DNA from: Pseudomonas sp. PDM15
GTDB lineage: Bacteria > Pseudomonadota > Gammaproteobacteria > Pseudomonadales > Pseudomonadaceae
Length of the DNA stretch: 64,000 nucleotides
NCBI RefSeq assembly: GCF_014851565.1
Contig: NZ_JACVAA010000003.1
Coordinates: 372,001-436,000 of the forward strand
Direction of reading: 5' to 3'
The stretch's first letter is position 1. Each line of letters starts with the position of its first letter. A model generated the notes under the pieces. The model searched no databases and was not told the DNA's origin. It saw nothing but the letters and a program-made list of their open reading frames with translations. The translations under genes and the position numbers were made by a program. Below, in pieces: positions 9,095 through 18,007 of this stretch.

Positions 9095-9712
9095 TTACAG
9101 GCTCAGCTCGCGGTTGGACGCCTTGAGGAACTCGCGCTTGAGGTCTTCATAGGTGTGCACGGCCGGGAACTGCGGGAACTCGCGGATCACGTTGTCCGGC
9201 GCGTGGAACAGGATGCCGGCGTGAGCCTCGCTGAGCATGGTGGTGTCGTTGTACGAGTCGCCTGCGGCGATCACACGGTAGTACAGGCTCTTGAAGGCGA
9301 TTACCGACTGGCGCTTGGGGTCCTTCTGGCGCAGCTGGTAGCCCACCACGCGATCGGTCTCGTCGGTGATCAGCTTGTGGCACAGCAGGGCCGGGAAGCC
9401 CAGCTGACGCATCAGCGGCTGGGAGAATTCGTAGAAGGTGTCGGAGAGGATCACCACCTGGAAGCGCTCGCGCAGCCAGTCGACGAACTCCACAGCGCCT
9501 TCCAGCGGCTTGAGGGTGGCGATCACTTCCTGGATGTCGCGCAGCTTGAGGCCGTGCTCGTCGAGAATGCGCAGGCGCTGCTTCATCAGCACGTCGTAGT
9601 CGGGGATGTCGCGGGTGGTCGCCTTGAGCGCGTCGATGCCGGTTTTTTCGGCGAAGGCGATCCAGATTTCCGGAACCAGTACACCTTCGAGGTCGAGGCA
9701 GGCGATTTCCAC
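9095..9712 (-). CDS. thrH: Bifunctional phosphoserine phosphatase / homoserine phosphotransferase ThrH
   Basis: HAD-superfamily enzyme, 205 residues, the exact length of P. aeruginosa ThrH. It dephosphorylates phosphoserine and can pass the phosphate to homoserine, bypassing ThrB in threonine synthesis. The catalytic DLEGVL (Asp7 nucleophile, with Glu9 where most HADs have Asp) is diagnostic. Later motifs are VVILSDTF and AAGDSYNDTTML. It lies next to pabB and cysH as in other pseudomonads. Confidence 0.95.
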   Translation of the reverse strand: MEIACLDLEGVLVPEIWIAFAEKTGIDALKATTRDIPDYDVLMKQRLRILDEHGLKLRDIQEVIATLKPLEGAVEFVDWLRERFQVVILSDTFYEFSQPLMRQLGFPALLCHKLITDETDRVVGYQLRQKDPKRQSVIAFKSLYYRVIAAGDSYNDTTMLSEAHAGILFHAPDNVIREFPQFPAVHTYEDLKREFLKASNRELSL

Positions 9713-9860
9713 GGGCGTCTCCTAAATGCGTTGGGCTGTTCGAGGGCCGGCACTCTAGCAGCATGGCCGGGCGCTGGTAAACCGGCCGCGCCGGTGGTTG
9801 CGGCTGCCACGGACTGGTAACATCGTCGCCCTTGAATTCACTGCCCACAGGACCGCTCAG

Positions 9861-10481
9861 ATGACGTTCGATCTGGCCACTATCAACGCCGAACTCGGAA
9901 AAGACGCCGAAAAACTCGTGGAATGGGCCCTGAGCCTGGGCAAGACGGCGATCTGCACCACCAACTTCCGCCCCTTCGAGGCGGTCATCCTGCACATGGT
10001 CACCCGCGTCAAGCCGGACACCCAGGTGATCTGGATGGACAGCGGCTACAACACCGAGGCGACCTACAAGTTCGCCGACGAAGTGAGCAAGCAGCTCAAC
10101 CTCAATCTGAAGACCTACCTGCCGCTGCGCTCGCGTGCCCATCGCGAGGCCATCGACGGGCCGGTGCCGGCGCTGGACGATCCGCGTCATGCGGCCTTCA
10201 CCGAAGAAGTGAAACTGGAGCCCTTCGCCCGCGCACTGCGCGAAGCCGCGCCAGAAGTCTGGTTCACCGCACTGCGCGCCAGCGACACCGCGGTGCGTGC
10301 CCAGATGGACCCGGTGAGCGTCAACCCGGACGGCCTGATCAAGGTCGCCCCGCTGCTGCACTGGAGCTCCAAGGAGTTGTACGAGTACTTGGTAAAGCAC
10401 AACCTGCCGAACAACTTCGACTACTTCGACCCGACCAAGGGCGAGGACAATCGCGAGTGCGGCCTGCACATCAGCCACTGA
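9861..10481 (+). CDS. cysH: Short, atypical phosphoadenosine phosphosulfate reductase-family protein
   Basis: Reduces activated sulfate (PAPS or APS) to sulfite in cysteine synthesis, if active. 206 residues from the ATG at 9861 (AGGA upstream), against about 244-267 for the usual Pseudomonas CysH. The C-terminal catalytic ECGLH is present. The Cys-Cys and Cys-x2-Cys ligands of [4Fe-4S] APS reductases are absent, so it resembles the thioredoxin-dependent PAPS type. The nucleotide-binding SxxxFG loop is altered to TTNFRPFE, and about 20 residues before ECGLH are missing. The locus (thrH-cysH-cysB) is that of the normal gene. Whether it uses PAPS, APS or another substrate cannot be told from sequence. 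Confidence 0.8.
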   Translation: MTFDLATINAELGKDAEKLVEWALSLGKTAICTTNFRPFEAVILHMVTRVKPDTQVIWMDSGYNTEATYKFADEVSKQLNLNLKTYLPLRSRAHREAIDGPVPALDDPRHAAFTEEVKLEPFARALREAAPEVWFTALRASDTAVRAQMDPVSVNPDGLIKVAPLLHWSSKELYEYLVKHNLPNNFDYFDPTKGEDNRECGLHISH

Positions 10482-10493
10482 TGTCGCAGAACG

Positions 10494-10521
10494 AAAAAGG
10501 GCGCCAAAAGGCGCCCTTTTT
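10494..10521. terminator. Bidirectional terminator between cysH and cysB
   Basis: GGGCGCC-AAAA-GGCGCCC with AAAAA before and TTTTT after. It serves the convergent cysH (plus) and cysB (minus). Confidence 0.93.
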
Positions 10522-10535
10522 CATGCCCGCAAAAA

Positions 10536-11519
<984 letters not shown>

Positions 11520-11571
11520 TCAAAGCAGATAGACGCTGCCCGAATTTGCCAACGCAGCGATATAACCATAT

Positions 11572-11641
11572 TAACGGTTTAGAGATAAAACTAGACGATT
11601 TTCTGAGTTGTGCATGCCGTTCGTCTAACGGTTAGCGATAA
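11572..11641 (-). promoter_or_regulatory. Imperfect direct repeat upstream of cysB
   Basis: TAACGGTTTAGAGATAA (11572-11588) and TAACGGTTAGCGATAA (11626-11641) are nearly identical and start 54 bp apart, about five helical turns. An inverted pair TAGACGA/TCGTCTA (11592-11598, 11621-11627) lies between and at the edge of them. Possibly binding sites for CysB autoregulation. Confidence 0.35.
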
Positions 11642-11647
11642 GCCTTA

Positions 11648-12133
11648 CTAGCGATGCTGCAGCATGGGCACCAGATAGACGGGAGTCTCCGACAGCTGCA
11701 GCAGGCGTGCCGCCGTCCTGCCCAGGGGAATCTCGTGCGCAGCGCCATGGCTGTGACTGCCTACGACCAGCAGATCGACCCCGAGTTTCCGCGCCTCGTC
11801 GAGAATCACCTGGGCCGGGTCGCCCTGCACTACCCGTACGCTGCGGACTATCTGCATGTCCTGCTGCGCCTCGCCCATCTCGTCGCGAAAACCCTCCAGC
11901 ACACGCTGCTCGATGCTGGCCATCACCGTGGTCAGCCCCTTGCTGCGCAGCTCCTGCAGGGTCTTTTCATCGAGATAGGTGTTCAGCACAGATTCGGCGA
12001 ACAACCCCAGCGGCTCGACGGCGTGCACCACGTGCAGCTCGGATTGGAACGCCTTGGCCAACGACAGAGCGTGCTGCAGCACATAGGGCGCATAGAGCCC
12101 GAGATCGGTGGCATAGAGAATGGAACGCAACAT
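11648..12133 (-). CDS. Universal stress protein, UspA family
   Basis: 161-residue single Usp domain. It starts MLRSILYATDLG and ends with the nucleotide-binding loop LVVGSHSHGAAHEIPLGRTAARLLQLSETPVYLVP, close to the G-x2-G-x9-G-S/T pattern of ATP-binding Usp proteins. GGGAGG lies before the ATG. It sits between cysB and the 5'-nucleotidase gene, transcribed with the same polarity. The specific stress role is unknown. Confidence 0.88.
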   Translation of the reverse strand: MLRSILYATDLGLYAPYVLQHALSLAKAFQSELHVVHAVEPLGLFAESVLNTYLDEKTLQELRSKGLTTVMASIEQRVLEGFRDEMGEAQQDMQIVRSVRVVQGDPAQVILDEARKLGVDLLVVGSHSHGAAHEIPLGRTAARLLQLSETPVYLVPMLQHR

Positions 12134-12191
12134 GCGGCCTCCCTGACTTCCTGCTAGGGCCTCTCTGAGCTTAGCAGCGCTGTCGCCAGCG

Positions 12192-13097
12192 TCAGGGTTG
12201 CAGTTCGTTGCTCACGCCATGCGGTACGTGGCCAGTGGCGACTACCTGGCTGGCACGCTCGCAATGGCCGGTCTGGTCGTCGAAGAACACGTCGGCGGCG
12301 AAGGCCTCAAGGAAGGCCGATTTGTCGAGGCCGCCGAGGAACAGCGACTCATCCAGACGGATGTCCCAGTTGCGCAGGGTGCGGATCACCCGCTCGTGGG
12401 CTGGCGCCGAGCGCGCAGTGACCAGCGCGGTGCGAATCGGACACTGCTCCTCGGGAAACTCGCGCTGCAGGCGATTCAGCGCCGCCAGGAAAGGCTTGAA
12501 CGGCCCACCGCCGAGCAACTCGCGAGCCGAATCCTTCTCGTGCTGCTGGAACGCCTCCAGCCCAGCCTGCTGGTAGACCCGCTCGGACTCGTCGGAGAAC
12601 AGCACGGCATCGCCATCGAAGGCGATGCGCAGCTCGGTACTCGCCGCACGGCGCGGACCACCGGAGAGAATGGTGGCGGCGGCGAAACCAGCGCCCAGCG
12701 CGCCGCGCACATCCTCGGCATGAGTGGAGAGGAACAGATGGCTGCCAAATGCCGCCAGATAGGGGTAAGGACTGCGACCACCAACGAACGCCGCACGGGA
12801 AATGCCCAGGCCGTGATGAGTGATGGAATTGAAGATGCGCAGCCCCGTATCGGCACTGTTGCGCGACACCAGTATCACCTCGACCCGCGCCTGGCCCAGG
12901 TTGCCGTTCAGACTCAGCAGTTTCTCCACCAGCGGGAAGGCATCGCCGGGGGCGAGGATTTCATCCTCATGGTCAATCTGGTATTGGCGATAGGCTTCGA
13001 CGCCTTCGCTTTCGTAGATGCGGTGACTCTCGCGCAGATCGAACAGCGCACGCGAGGAGATCGCCAATACCAGTTTGTCACCCAGTCCCTTGCCCAT
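12192..13097 (-). CDS. Cytosolic 5'-nucleotidase (NT5C1 type)
   Basis: 301 residues from the ATG at 13097 (MGKGLGDKLVLAIS); an upstream ATG at 13163 would overlap the 2-dehydropantoate reductase gene and add a Cys-rich tail, so it is rejected. The sequence resembles PF06189 5'-nucleotidases, HAD-type enzymes that dephosphorylate nucleoside monophosphates. Recognisable stretches are LRIFNSITHHGLGISRAAFVGG, LRIAFDGDAVLFSDESERVY and the late VFFDDQTGHC. The gene starts 7 nt after panE ends, so the two are probably co-transcribed. Confidence 0.82.
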   Translation of the reverse strand: MGKGLGDKLVLAISSRALFDLRESHRIYESEGVEAYRQYQIDHEDEILAPGDAFPLVEKLLSLNGNLGQARVEVILVSRNSADTGLRIFNSITHHGLGISRAAFVGGRSPYPYLAAFGSHLFLSTHAEDVRGALGAGFAAATILSGGPRRAASTELRIAFDGDAVLFSDESERVYQQAGLEAFQQHEKDSARELLGGGPFKPFLAALNRLQREFPEEQCPIRTALVTARSAPAHERVIRTLRNWDIRLDESLFLGGLDKSAFLEAFAADVFFDDQTGHCERASQVVATGHVPHGVSNELQP

Positions 13098-13104
13098 AGT
13101 GGTC

Positions 13105-14052
13105 TCAGCTCGCGTCGAGGAAGCGCAATGCCTGGTGCAGCATGCGCATTTTCGGCAGTTCACAGCCCGCTGCCGCGGCAGCCGCCAGAGGCGCGGCGTA
13201 GATGGCCTGCAGCTCCAGCGGGCGCTTGTGCTTGAAGTCGTGGTACATGCTGGGCAAATAGTCCGGCATGCGCTCTGTCACCGCCAGCAGCTTCTGCGCG
13301 TAGCCCTCCGGCAGGACATGGCCGCAAGCCGCGGCGCCCTGCACCACTTCCTGCATCAGGTCCAGGATCAGCTCGCGGCTGTCGGCGCTGGCCATAAGGC
13401 GGGTGGTGCCGGCATCCAGCAGCACGGAGAGGCCGTTGTAGGGCACGTTCCACACCAGCTTCTGCCAGCGCGCCTGCTGCAGGTCGACCATGGCGGTGGA
13501 TTCCAGGCCGGCCGAACGAAACAGCTCGGCGCCCTCCTCGACCAATGCCTGCCGGGCTTCGATCGAATCCGCCGGGCCCGAGTGATAGCCTAGGTTTACC
13601 GCACCCAGGGATTGATGCTCGATCACCCCTGGCGCAGCGCGATGGGTACAGATAAAGCACAGCCCGCCAAGCAGATGCAGCGAGTCCGGCAGCAGAGGTC
13701 GCAGCAGCTCCTCGACGGCCAAACCATTCTGCAGCAGGACCACCTTGGCGCCTGGCCCGGCCAGCTGGGCGATGACAGGAGCCAACTCCGCATTACTGGT
13801 GGTCTTGGCTCCCACCAGCAACCAATCGCAGGCCGGCATGTCGGCTGCGCTGCTCCAGGCTTGCACTGGCCGCAGATGCAGCTGGCCATGCACGGCGCTG
13901 TTCAGCCGCAGCCCCTGCTCCACGACCGCGGCATATTCGCTGCGCAGCAGAAAATGCACATCATGACCGGCGCGGGCCAGCATCAGGCCGTAGAAGCCGC
14001 CAATGGCACCGGTACCAACGATGCCGATGCGTGGGCGTTGCGGATCCGGCAT
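13105..14052 (-). CDS. panE: 2-dehydropantoate 2-reductase
   Basis: NADPH-dependent reduction of ketopantoate to pantoate for pantothenate and CoA synthesis. 315 residues. The N-terminal Rossmann motif is GIVGTGAIGGFYG (about 10-22), and the catalytic region includes KLVWNVPYNGLSVLLDAGT with the conserved Lys. Its ATG overlaps the stop of the upstream thioredoxin-fold gene by one base (TGATG), so translation is coupled. Pseudomonads often have more than one PanE-family reductase, so a related ketoacid reductase function is possible. Confidence 0.85.
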   Translation of the reverse strand: MPDPQRPRIGIVGTGAIGGFYGLMLARAGHDVHFLLRSEYAAVVEQGLRLNSAVHGQLHLRPVQAWSSAADMPACDWLLVGAKTTSNAELAPVIAQLAGPGAKVVLLQNGLAVEELLRPLLPDSLHLLGGLCFICTHRAAPGVIEHQSLGAVNLGYHSGPADSIEARQALVEEGAELFRSAGLESTAMVDLQQARWQKLVWNVPYNGLSVLLDAGTTRLMASADSRELILDLMQEVVQGAAACGHVLPEGYAQKLLAVTERMPDYLPSMYHDFKHKRPLELQAIYAAPLAAAAAAGCELPKMRMLHQALRFLDAS

Positions 14053-14435
14053 CAGGGTAACTCCTCGGGTTGACGACCCAGCGCCTGCTCCAGCACTGCA
14101 GAAAGCCCGGTCGGATTGAGCTGGGATTGCAAACTGCCAAAGAATTGGCCGTCACGAATGAGAAACAGGCTTGGCAGGTGGAAAACGCCATAACGTTGGA
14201 CCAAGCCGCCGTTATGGCCCGCGTCCACCCAGCACAGGCGCTCGATAGGAAGCCCCATACCAGGCAGTGCGTGACGGGCCCAGCGGCAACTGGCACAACC
14301 TATGCTGGTAAATATCAGCAGGGAGCTCCCCGGCAGATCCAGCAACTGGCGGTCTGCATCAAAATCGGTTAGCTCCAGGCTGGGCACTATACTGTTCACG
14401 TGTGATGTCAAATGGATGGCATCCGGAGTGGTCAC
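14052..14435 (-). CDS. Thioredoxin-fold protein with CxxC motif
   Basis: 127 residues with no signal peptide. It contains a thioredoxin-type active site, Cys-Ala-Ser-Cys (about 48-51, in SIGCASCRW), and the cis-proline region YGVFHLPSLFLIRDG. CASC differs from the CGPC of thioredoxin. The start is uncertain: a GTG at 14435 gives the full frame, and in-frame GTGs at 14399 and 14387 are alternatives with no better ribosome site. If 14435 is right, only one base separates it from the divergent PilZ start at 14437. Overlap with panE suggests an operon. Function unknown. Confidence 0.78.
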   Translation of the reverse strand: MTTPDAIHLTSHVNSIVPSLELTDFDADRQLLDLPGSSLLIFTSIGCASCRWARHALPGMGLPIERLCWVDAGHNGGLVQRYGVFHLPSLFLIRDGQFFGSLQSQLNPTGLSAVLEQALGRQPEELP

Positions 14436-14436
14436 A

Positions 14437-14856
14437 ATGCGTCGTTTTCTGCGTCACCCGAGCGACATGCCAGTGGAACTGGTCCAGCGCAAGCATGCCT
14501 TCCTACCACGACAGAGGCTGAACAATATCAGCCTGGGCGGGGTGGCGTGCAATTCCAGCAAGGGCTTCCGCAAGGGCACGGCCGTGGAGTTGCGTATCCC
14601 GGTGCTGGGCGAACAGGCCCGCTATTCCGGGGTGGTAGCCTGGTGCCGCAAGCAGGCGGAGAACTATCTGGTGGGCATCGCCTTCATCGATGAAGACACA
14701 TTGTTCCGCGCCCGCATGGTCGAGCAGGTCTGCCAGATCGAGCATTATCGTCATCAGCGCGAGCAGGAACTGGGCTCACCGCTGGAGGTGGAAACCGTCG
14801 CCCGTGAATGGATAGCCCTGCACGCCGCCGAGTTCCCCAGCACGCAAATCCACTGA
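14437..14856 (+). CDS. PilZ-domain protein, probable c-di-GMP receptor
   Basis: 139 residues from the ATG at 14437, preceded by GGAG at a good distance. The c-di-GMP binding signature is visible: RRFLRH at the N-terminus (RxxxR) and NNISLGG at about 27-33 ((D/N)xSxxG). The rest is a single PilZ beta-barrel plus a short helical tail, so it is a stand-alone adaptor. Upstream in-frame ATGs at 14302 and nearby run through the divergent thioredoxin-fold gene and are rejected. The partner is unknown. Confidence 0.9.
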   Translation: MRRFLRHPSDMPVELVQRKHAFLPRQRLNNISLGGVACNSSKGFRKGTAVELRIPVLGEQARYSGVVAWCRKQAENYLVGIAFIDEDTLFRARMVEQVCQIEHYRHQREQELGSPLEVETVAREWIALHAAEFPSTQIH

Positions 14857-14977
14857 TACCGAGCGGTTCCGCCCATTGTCTAGGCGGCCTGGAAAGCGTT
14901 AAGGTGCCTGTCCCCCGCTGCGCCCCATGATTTCGCCTGAAGAGGCGCTCGGCTCCCGTGACCTGACGAGTACCACG

Positions 14978-16054
14978 ATGGCTGATTTACCAATTGACGA
15001 TCTTAACGTTTCGTCCAATGAAACCCTGATCACCCCGGCGCAGCTCAAGCGCGAAATCCCTCTCACCGAAGCCGCCCAGCGCACCGTTGCCAACGGTCGA
15101 CAGGTCGTTCGCGACATTCTCGACGGCAAGGATCATCGCCTGTTCGTGGTGGTCGGCCCCTGCTCCATCCACGATATCAAGGCCGCCCATGAGTACGCCG
15201 AGCGCCTCAAAGTGTTGGCCGCGGAGGTTTCCGACAGCCTGTTCCTGGTCATGCGCGTGTACTTCGAGAAGCCGCGCACCACGGTCGGCTGGAAAGGCCT
15301 GATCAACGACCCCTACCTGGATGACTCGTTCAAGATCCAGGATGGCCTGCACATCGGCCGTCAGCTGCTGCGCGACCTGGCGGAAATGGGCCTGCCGACC
15401 GCCACCGAGGCGCTCGACCCGATCTCTCCGCAGTACCTGCAGGACCTGATCAGCTGGTCGGCCATTGGCGCTCGCACCACCGAATCCCAGACCCACCGCG
15501 AGATGGCCTCGGGCCTGTCCTCGGCTGTGGGCTTCAAGAACGGCACTGACGGCGGCCTGACTGTGGCAATCAACGCCCTGCAGTCCGTTTCCAGCCCGCA
15601 CCGTTTCCTCGGCATCAACCAGGAAGGCGGCGTATCCATCGTCACTACCAAGGGCAACGCCTACGGCCATGTCGTGCTACGCGGCGGTAATGGCAAGCCC
15701 AACTATGACTCGGTCAGCGTCGCCATCTGCGAGCAGGAATTGGCCAAGGCCAAGATCAGCGCGAACATCATGGTCGACTGCAGCCACGCCAACTCCAACA
15801 AGGACCCGGCCTTGCAGCCGCTGGTCATGGAGAACGTGGCCAACCAGATTCTCGAAGGCAACAACTCGATCGTTGGCCTGATGGTGGAAAGCCATCTGGG
15901 CTGGGGTAGCCAGTCGATCCCGAAAGATCTGGGCGATCTGAAGTACGGCGTCTCCATCACCGACGCCTGCATCGACTGGGACACGACCGAGAAGACCCTG
16001 CGCAGCATGCACGCCAAGCTCAAGGATGTACTGCCCAAGCGCCAGCGCGGCTGA
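14978..16054 (+). CDS. 3-deoxy-7-phosphoheptulonate (DAHP) synthase, type I
   Basis: First enzyme of the shikimate pathway, joining PEP and erythrose 4-phosphate. 358 residues from the ATG at 14978 (MADLPIDDLNV). The earlier ATG at 14927 adds 17 residues unlike the family and is rejected. AroF/G/H-type motifs include VVVGPCSIHD, VMRVYFEKPRTTVGWKG, GARTTESQTHRE and IMVDCSHANSNKD. Which aromatic amino acid inhibits it cannot be settled by eye. It is monocistronic with its own terminator. A small hairpin CGCCT-GAAG-AGGCG lies at 14934-14947 in the leader. Confidence 0.94.
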   Translation: MADLPIDDLNVSSNETLITPAQLKREIPLTEAAQRTVANGRQVVRDILDGKDHRLFVVVGPCSIHDIKAAHEYAERLKVLAAEVSDSLFLVMRVYFEKPRTTVGWKGLINDPYLDDSFKIQDGLHIGRQLLRDLAEMGLPTATEALDPISPQYLQDLISWSAIGARTTESQTHREMASGLSSAVGFKNGTDGGLTVAINALQSVSSPHRFLGINQEGGVSIVTTKGNAYGHVVLRGGNGKPNYDSVSVAICEQELAKAKISANIMVDCSHANSNKDPALQPLVMENVANQILEGNNSIVGLMVESHLGWGSQSIPKDLGDLKYGVSITDACIDWDTTEKTLRSMHAKLKDVLPKRQRG

Positions 16055-16070
16055 TCTTCCGCAGAAACAA

Positions 16071-16097
16071 AAACGCCGGGCAATGCCCGGCGTTTTT
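16071..16097. terminator. Bidirectional terminator between DAHP synthase and the acetyltransferase gene
   Basis: Stem ACGCCGGGC-AAT-GCCCGGCGT (16073-16093) with an A-run before and TTTT after. It serves the convergent genes. Confidence 0.92.
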
Positions 16098-16111
16098 ATT
16101 TGGAAAGCGAC

Positions 16112-16393
16112 TCAGTGCTTGAGCTGCTGGCGCTGGCGGCGCTCGAGGTAGCGCTCCACATAGGAGCAGGACGGAATCACCGTGTAGCCCATGGACTCGG
16201 CGTACTCCAGTGCCTGTTCGGTCAGCGCCGCGGCAATGCCGCGCCCGCGCAGGGCGTTCGGCACGAAGGTACGGTAGATGTCGAGCGTCTGTTTGCCCAG
16301 ATCCATATAGGCCAGATAGGCGCGGTGGCCGTTGATGACGGCCTCGAACTGATGACCCGCCTGGTCATGGTGGATGGACAACCCTTGGCTCAT
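16112..16393 (-). CDS. Small GNAT-type N-acetyltransferase (Acetyltransf_CG family)
   Basis: 93 residues, the size of the single-domain YjdJ/NATD1-like proteins. The acetyl-CoA binding turn is seen in RTFVPNALRGRGIAAALTEQALEYA (R/Q-x-x-G-x-G/A type), followed by the typical SCSYVERYLER end. GAGGAGATGAA precedes the ATG. The substrate is unknown. It lies 20 nt downstream of the anchored unknown protein on the same strand and may be co-transcribed with it. Confidence 0.88.
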   Translation of the reverse strand: MSQGLSIHHDQAGHQFEAVINGHRAYLAYMDLGKQTLDIYRTFVPNALRGRGIAAALTEQALEYAESMGYTVIPSCSYVERYLERRQRQQLKH

Positions 16394-16413
16394 TTCATCT
16401 CCTCAATGGGGCT

Positions 16414-17676
16414 CTAGAACAGAACCCTTACCTTATCGATCTTTTCAAGACGAAGAAACATCTCGGCCGACCCGGTGCCCATCTGCACGCTGAGGAACAC
16501 CTTGCCATTCTCGATCTTGTGCAGCACACCCTGATAATAGGTGCCGTCATAAGTAATGAACTGTAGCCGCTTGCCAGCATGGCTGGGTAGGCTTTCCACA
16601 TTCACAAACTCGTACTGCGAAACCTGTACCTGCTCATTCTCCTCCGCACGCACAAGCTCATTCGCCACCGGAATCGGCGCCGCCTGGGGATCGACCCAGG
16701 AAAAAGCCAGAGGTTCCACCGCCTGCTGATTGATCAGCACGGCCGGACGCAGCATGGCCAGCACGTCCTTGGCCTCGAAGAACTGCAGGCCATCCCAGGT
16801 CATGCCCTCGGTCGGCGCCAGTTCGACGCGCAGCGCCTGTGGATCCTTGTAATAGGCCTTCAGCGAGTCCAGCAGTGCTGGATCCAGGGCGATGCGCTGA
16901 GCACGTAGCGACTGGTCCAGATGCTCCAGCGAAGTCTGCAGATAAGCCTCATCCGACTGGCCCAGCTTGCCGGCGCAGTAGCTGCTGACCTTGCGCTGGT
17001 ACTGGTTGTCATTGATTTCCACTGTAACGGTGGAGACTCGAGGCGGATTGACCCGTAGATCGCCCGGCTTCTCCGACATGTTGGCCAGGGAGAAGCTGAC
17101 ACGGTAATCGCCCATGTCGCGCATATCCGCAGCCAGGTTGAAGCTCAGGGTCTGCGCCCCAGGCTGGAACAGGTACGAGAACTGAGCGTCGGTTTCGAAA
17201 GTGCGATAACCCATTTCCAGCAGCTCATCGACCCCGATGCGACTGCTACTGCCGCATGCCACGCTGGTCAGCGCGGTCTCCAGATCGGATTGCTCCGGCG
17301 CCTGATGGACCATCTCCATGAAAGGGCCATGTACATCGAGCGTAAGCCCTTTGATATTTACCGCCATCTGCTCGGGGAATTTGCCCTCGGCCAGACGCTC
17401 CTTGAACGACAACAGGTCCATCAAACCCTTGAACTTGAGTTCCGCGTGGGCGATATGAAACTCGTCGTTGAACATCGGCACGTGGACCTTGATGCCTTCG
17501 ACGCCAACACGGCCATCGAAGGAAGAAGTGATGCCCTGGTAACTCAAGTTCATGAAGGCAGACATCTGAGCGACCGCATCATTCATGATCGAACGCACCG
17601 ACAACCACAGCGAAGCCTTGATCAGTATCGCTACGGCCACTATGGCCAACAGTCCCCACTTGATGAGTTTCGACAT
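16414..17676 (-). CDS. Membrane-anchored protein of unknown function
   Basis: 420 residues from the ATG at 17676, chosen because AAGGA lies 9 nt upstream and the protein then begins with a membrane anchor (MSKLIKWGLLAIVAVAILIKASLWLSV, residues 1-27). The rest is probably periplasmic and largely beta-like. It includes a Cys pair, one in SVACGSSSR (about 170) and one in SYCAGKLGQ (about 243), which could form a disulfide. The C-terminus ends in a compact beta domain (LQFITYDGTYYQGVLHKIENGKVFLSVQMG). The overall look recalls DUF945/YdgA-type proteins, but I do not assign it to a family. Confidence 0.75.
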   Translation of the reverse strand: MSKLIKWGLLAIVAVAILIKASLWLSVRSIMNDAVAQMSAFMNLSYQGITSSFDGRVGVEGIKVHVPMFNDEFHIAHAELKFKGLMDLLSFKERLAEGKFPEQMAVNIKGLTLDVHGPFMEMVHQAPEQSDLETALTSVACGSSSRIGVDELLEMGYRTFETDAQFSYLFQPGAQTLSFNLAADMRDMGDYRVSFSLANMSEKPGDLRVNPPRVSTVTVEINDNQYQRKVSSYCAGKLGQSDEAYLQTSLEHLDQSLRAQRIALDPALLDSLKAYYKDPQALRVELAPTEGMTWDGLQFFEAKDVLAMLRPAVLINQQAVEPLAFSWVDPQAAPIPVANELVRAEENEQVQVSQYEFVNVESLPSHAGKRLQFITYDGTYYQGVLHKIENGKVFLSVQMGTGSAEMFLRLEKIDKVRVLF

Positions 17677-18007
17677 CTTAACGTCCTTGGAATTGTCCGG
17701 AATTGCATCCTGCCGGATACGGCGAGCGCATATTATCAATTGCACTCGCCCGGACGCCATGTGGCAGAAATGCACAGACGCCCCCACTAAAAGTGTCGAG
17801 GATTGGATTTGCAAGCCTCCTTGCGAGCACTCGAACTGCATGTTTTTTAAACAGAAAAGATTAAAACTTGAACAGATCAGGCTTTTTTTTGCTTCACTTG
17901 CTTCAGGTCGGTTTACTTACTAAAAGTAATGGGTAGTATGTAGCCCGGCTAATTTCCCGAGCTCGGGAAATTGCTTTTCATGGAAAGTCCACCTTAAGGG
18001 GAACACG
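17677..18007. other. Intergenic region of 331 bp holding the oprI promoter and 5' UTR
   Basis: The left part is leader of the anchored unknown protein (minus strand). The right part is relatively AT-rich and drives oprI. A plausible sigma-70 promoter is TTTACT (17912-17917), 16 bp, TAGTAT (17934-17939). I see no gene in it. Confidence 0.6.
17951..17972 (+). other. Perfect 22-bp palindrome in the oprI leader
   Basis: AATTTCCCGAG followed at once by its exact reverse complement CTCGGGAAATT, 35 nt before the oprI ATG. With the promoter proposed above it would form a hairpin a few nucleotides from the 5' end of the mRNA. This is a likely stabiliser of an abundant transcript; an operator is the alternative. 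Confidence 0.6.

Noticed and set aside
17940..17972. GTAGCCCGG before the oprI palindrome as a third REP element
   Set aside because: Only nine bases match the REP arm, and the following palindrome (AATTTCCCGAG centre) differs from the REP core, so a chance match is more likely.
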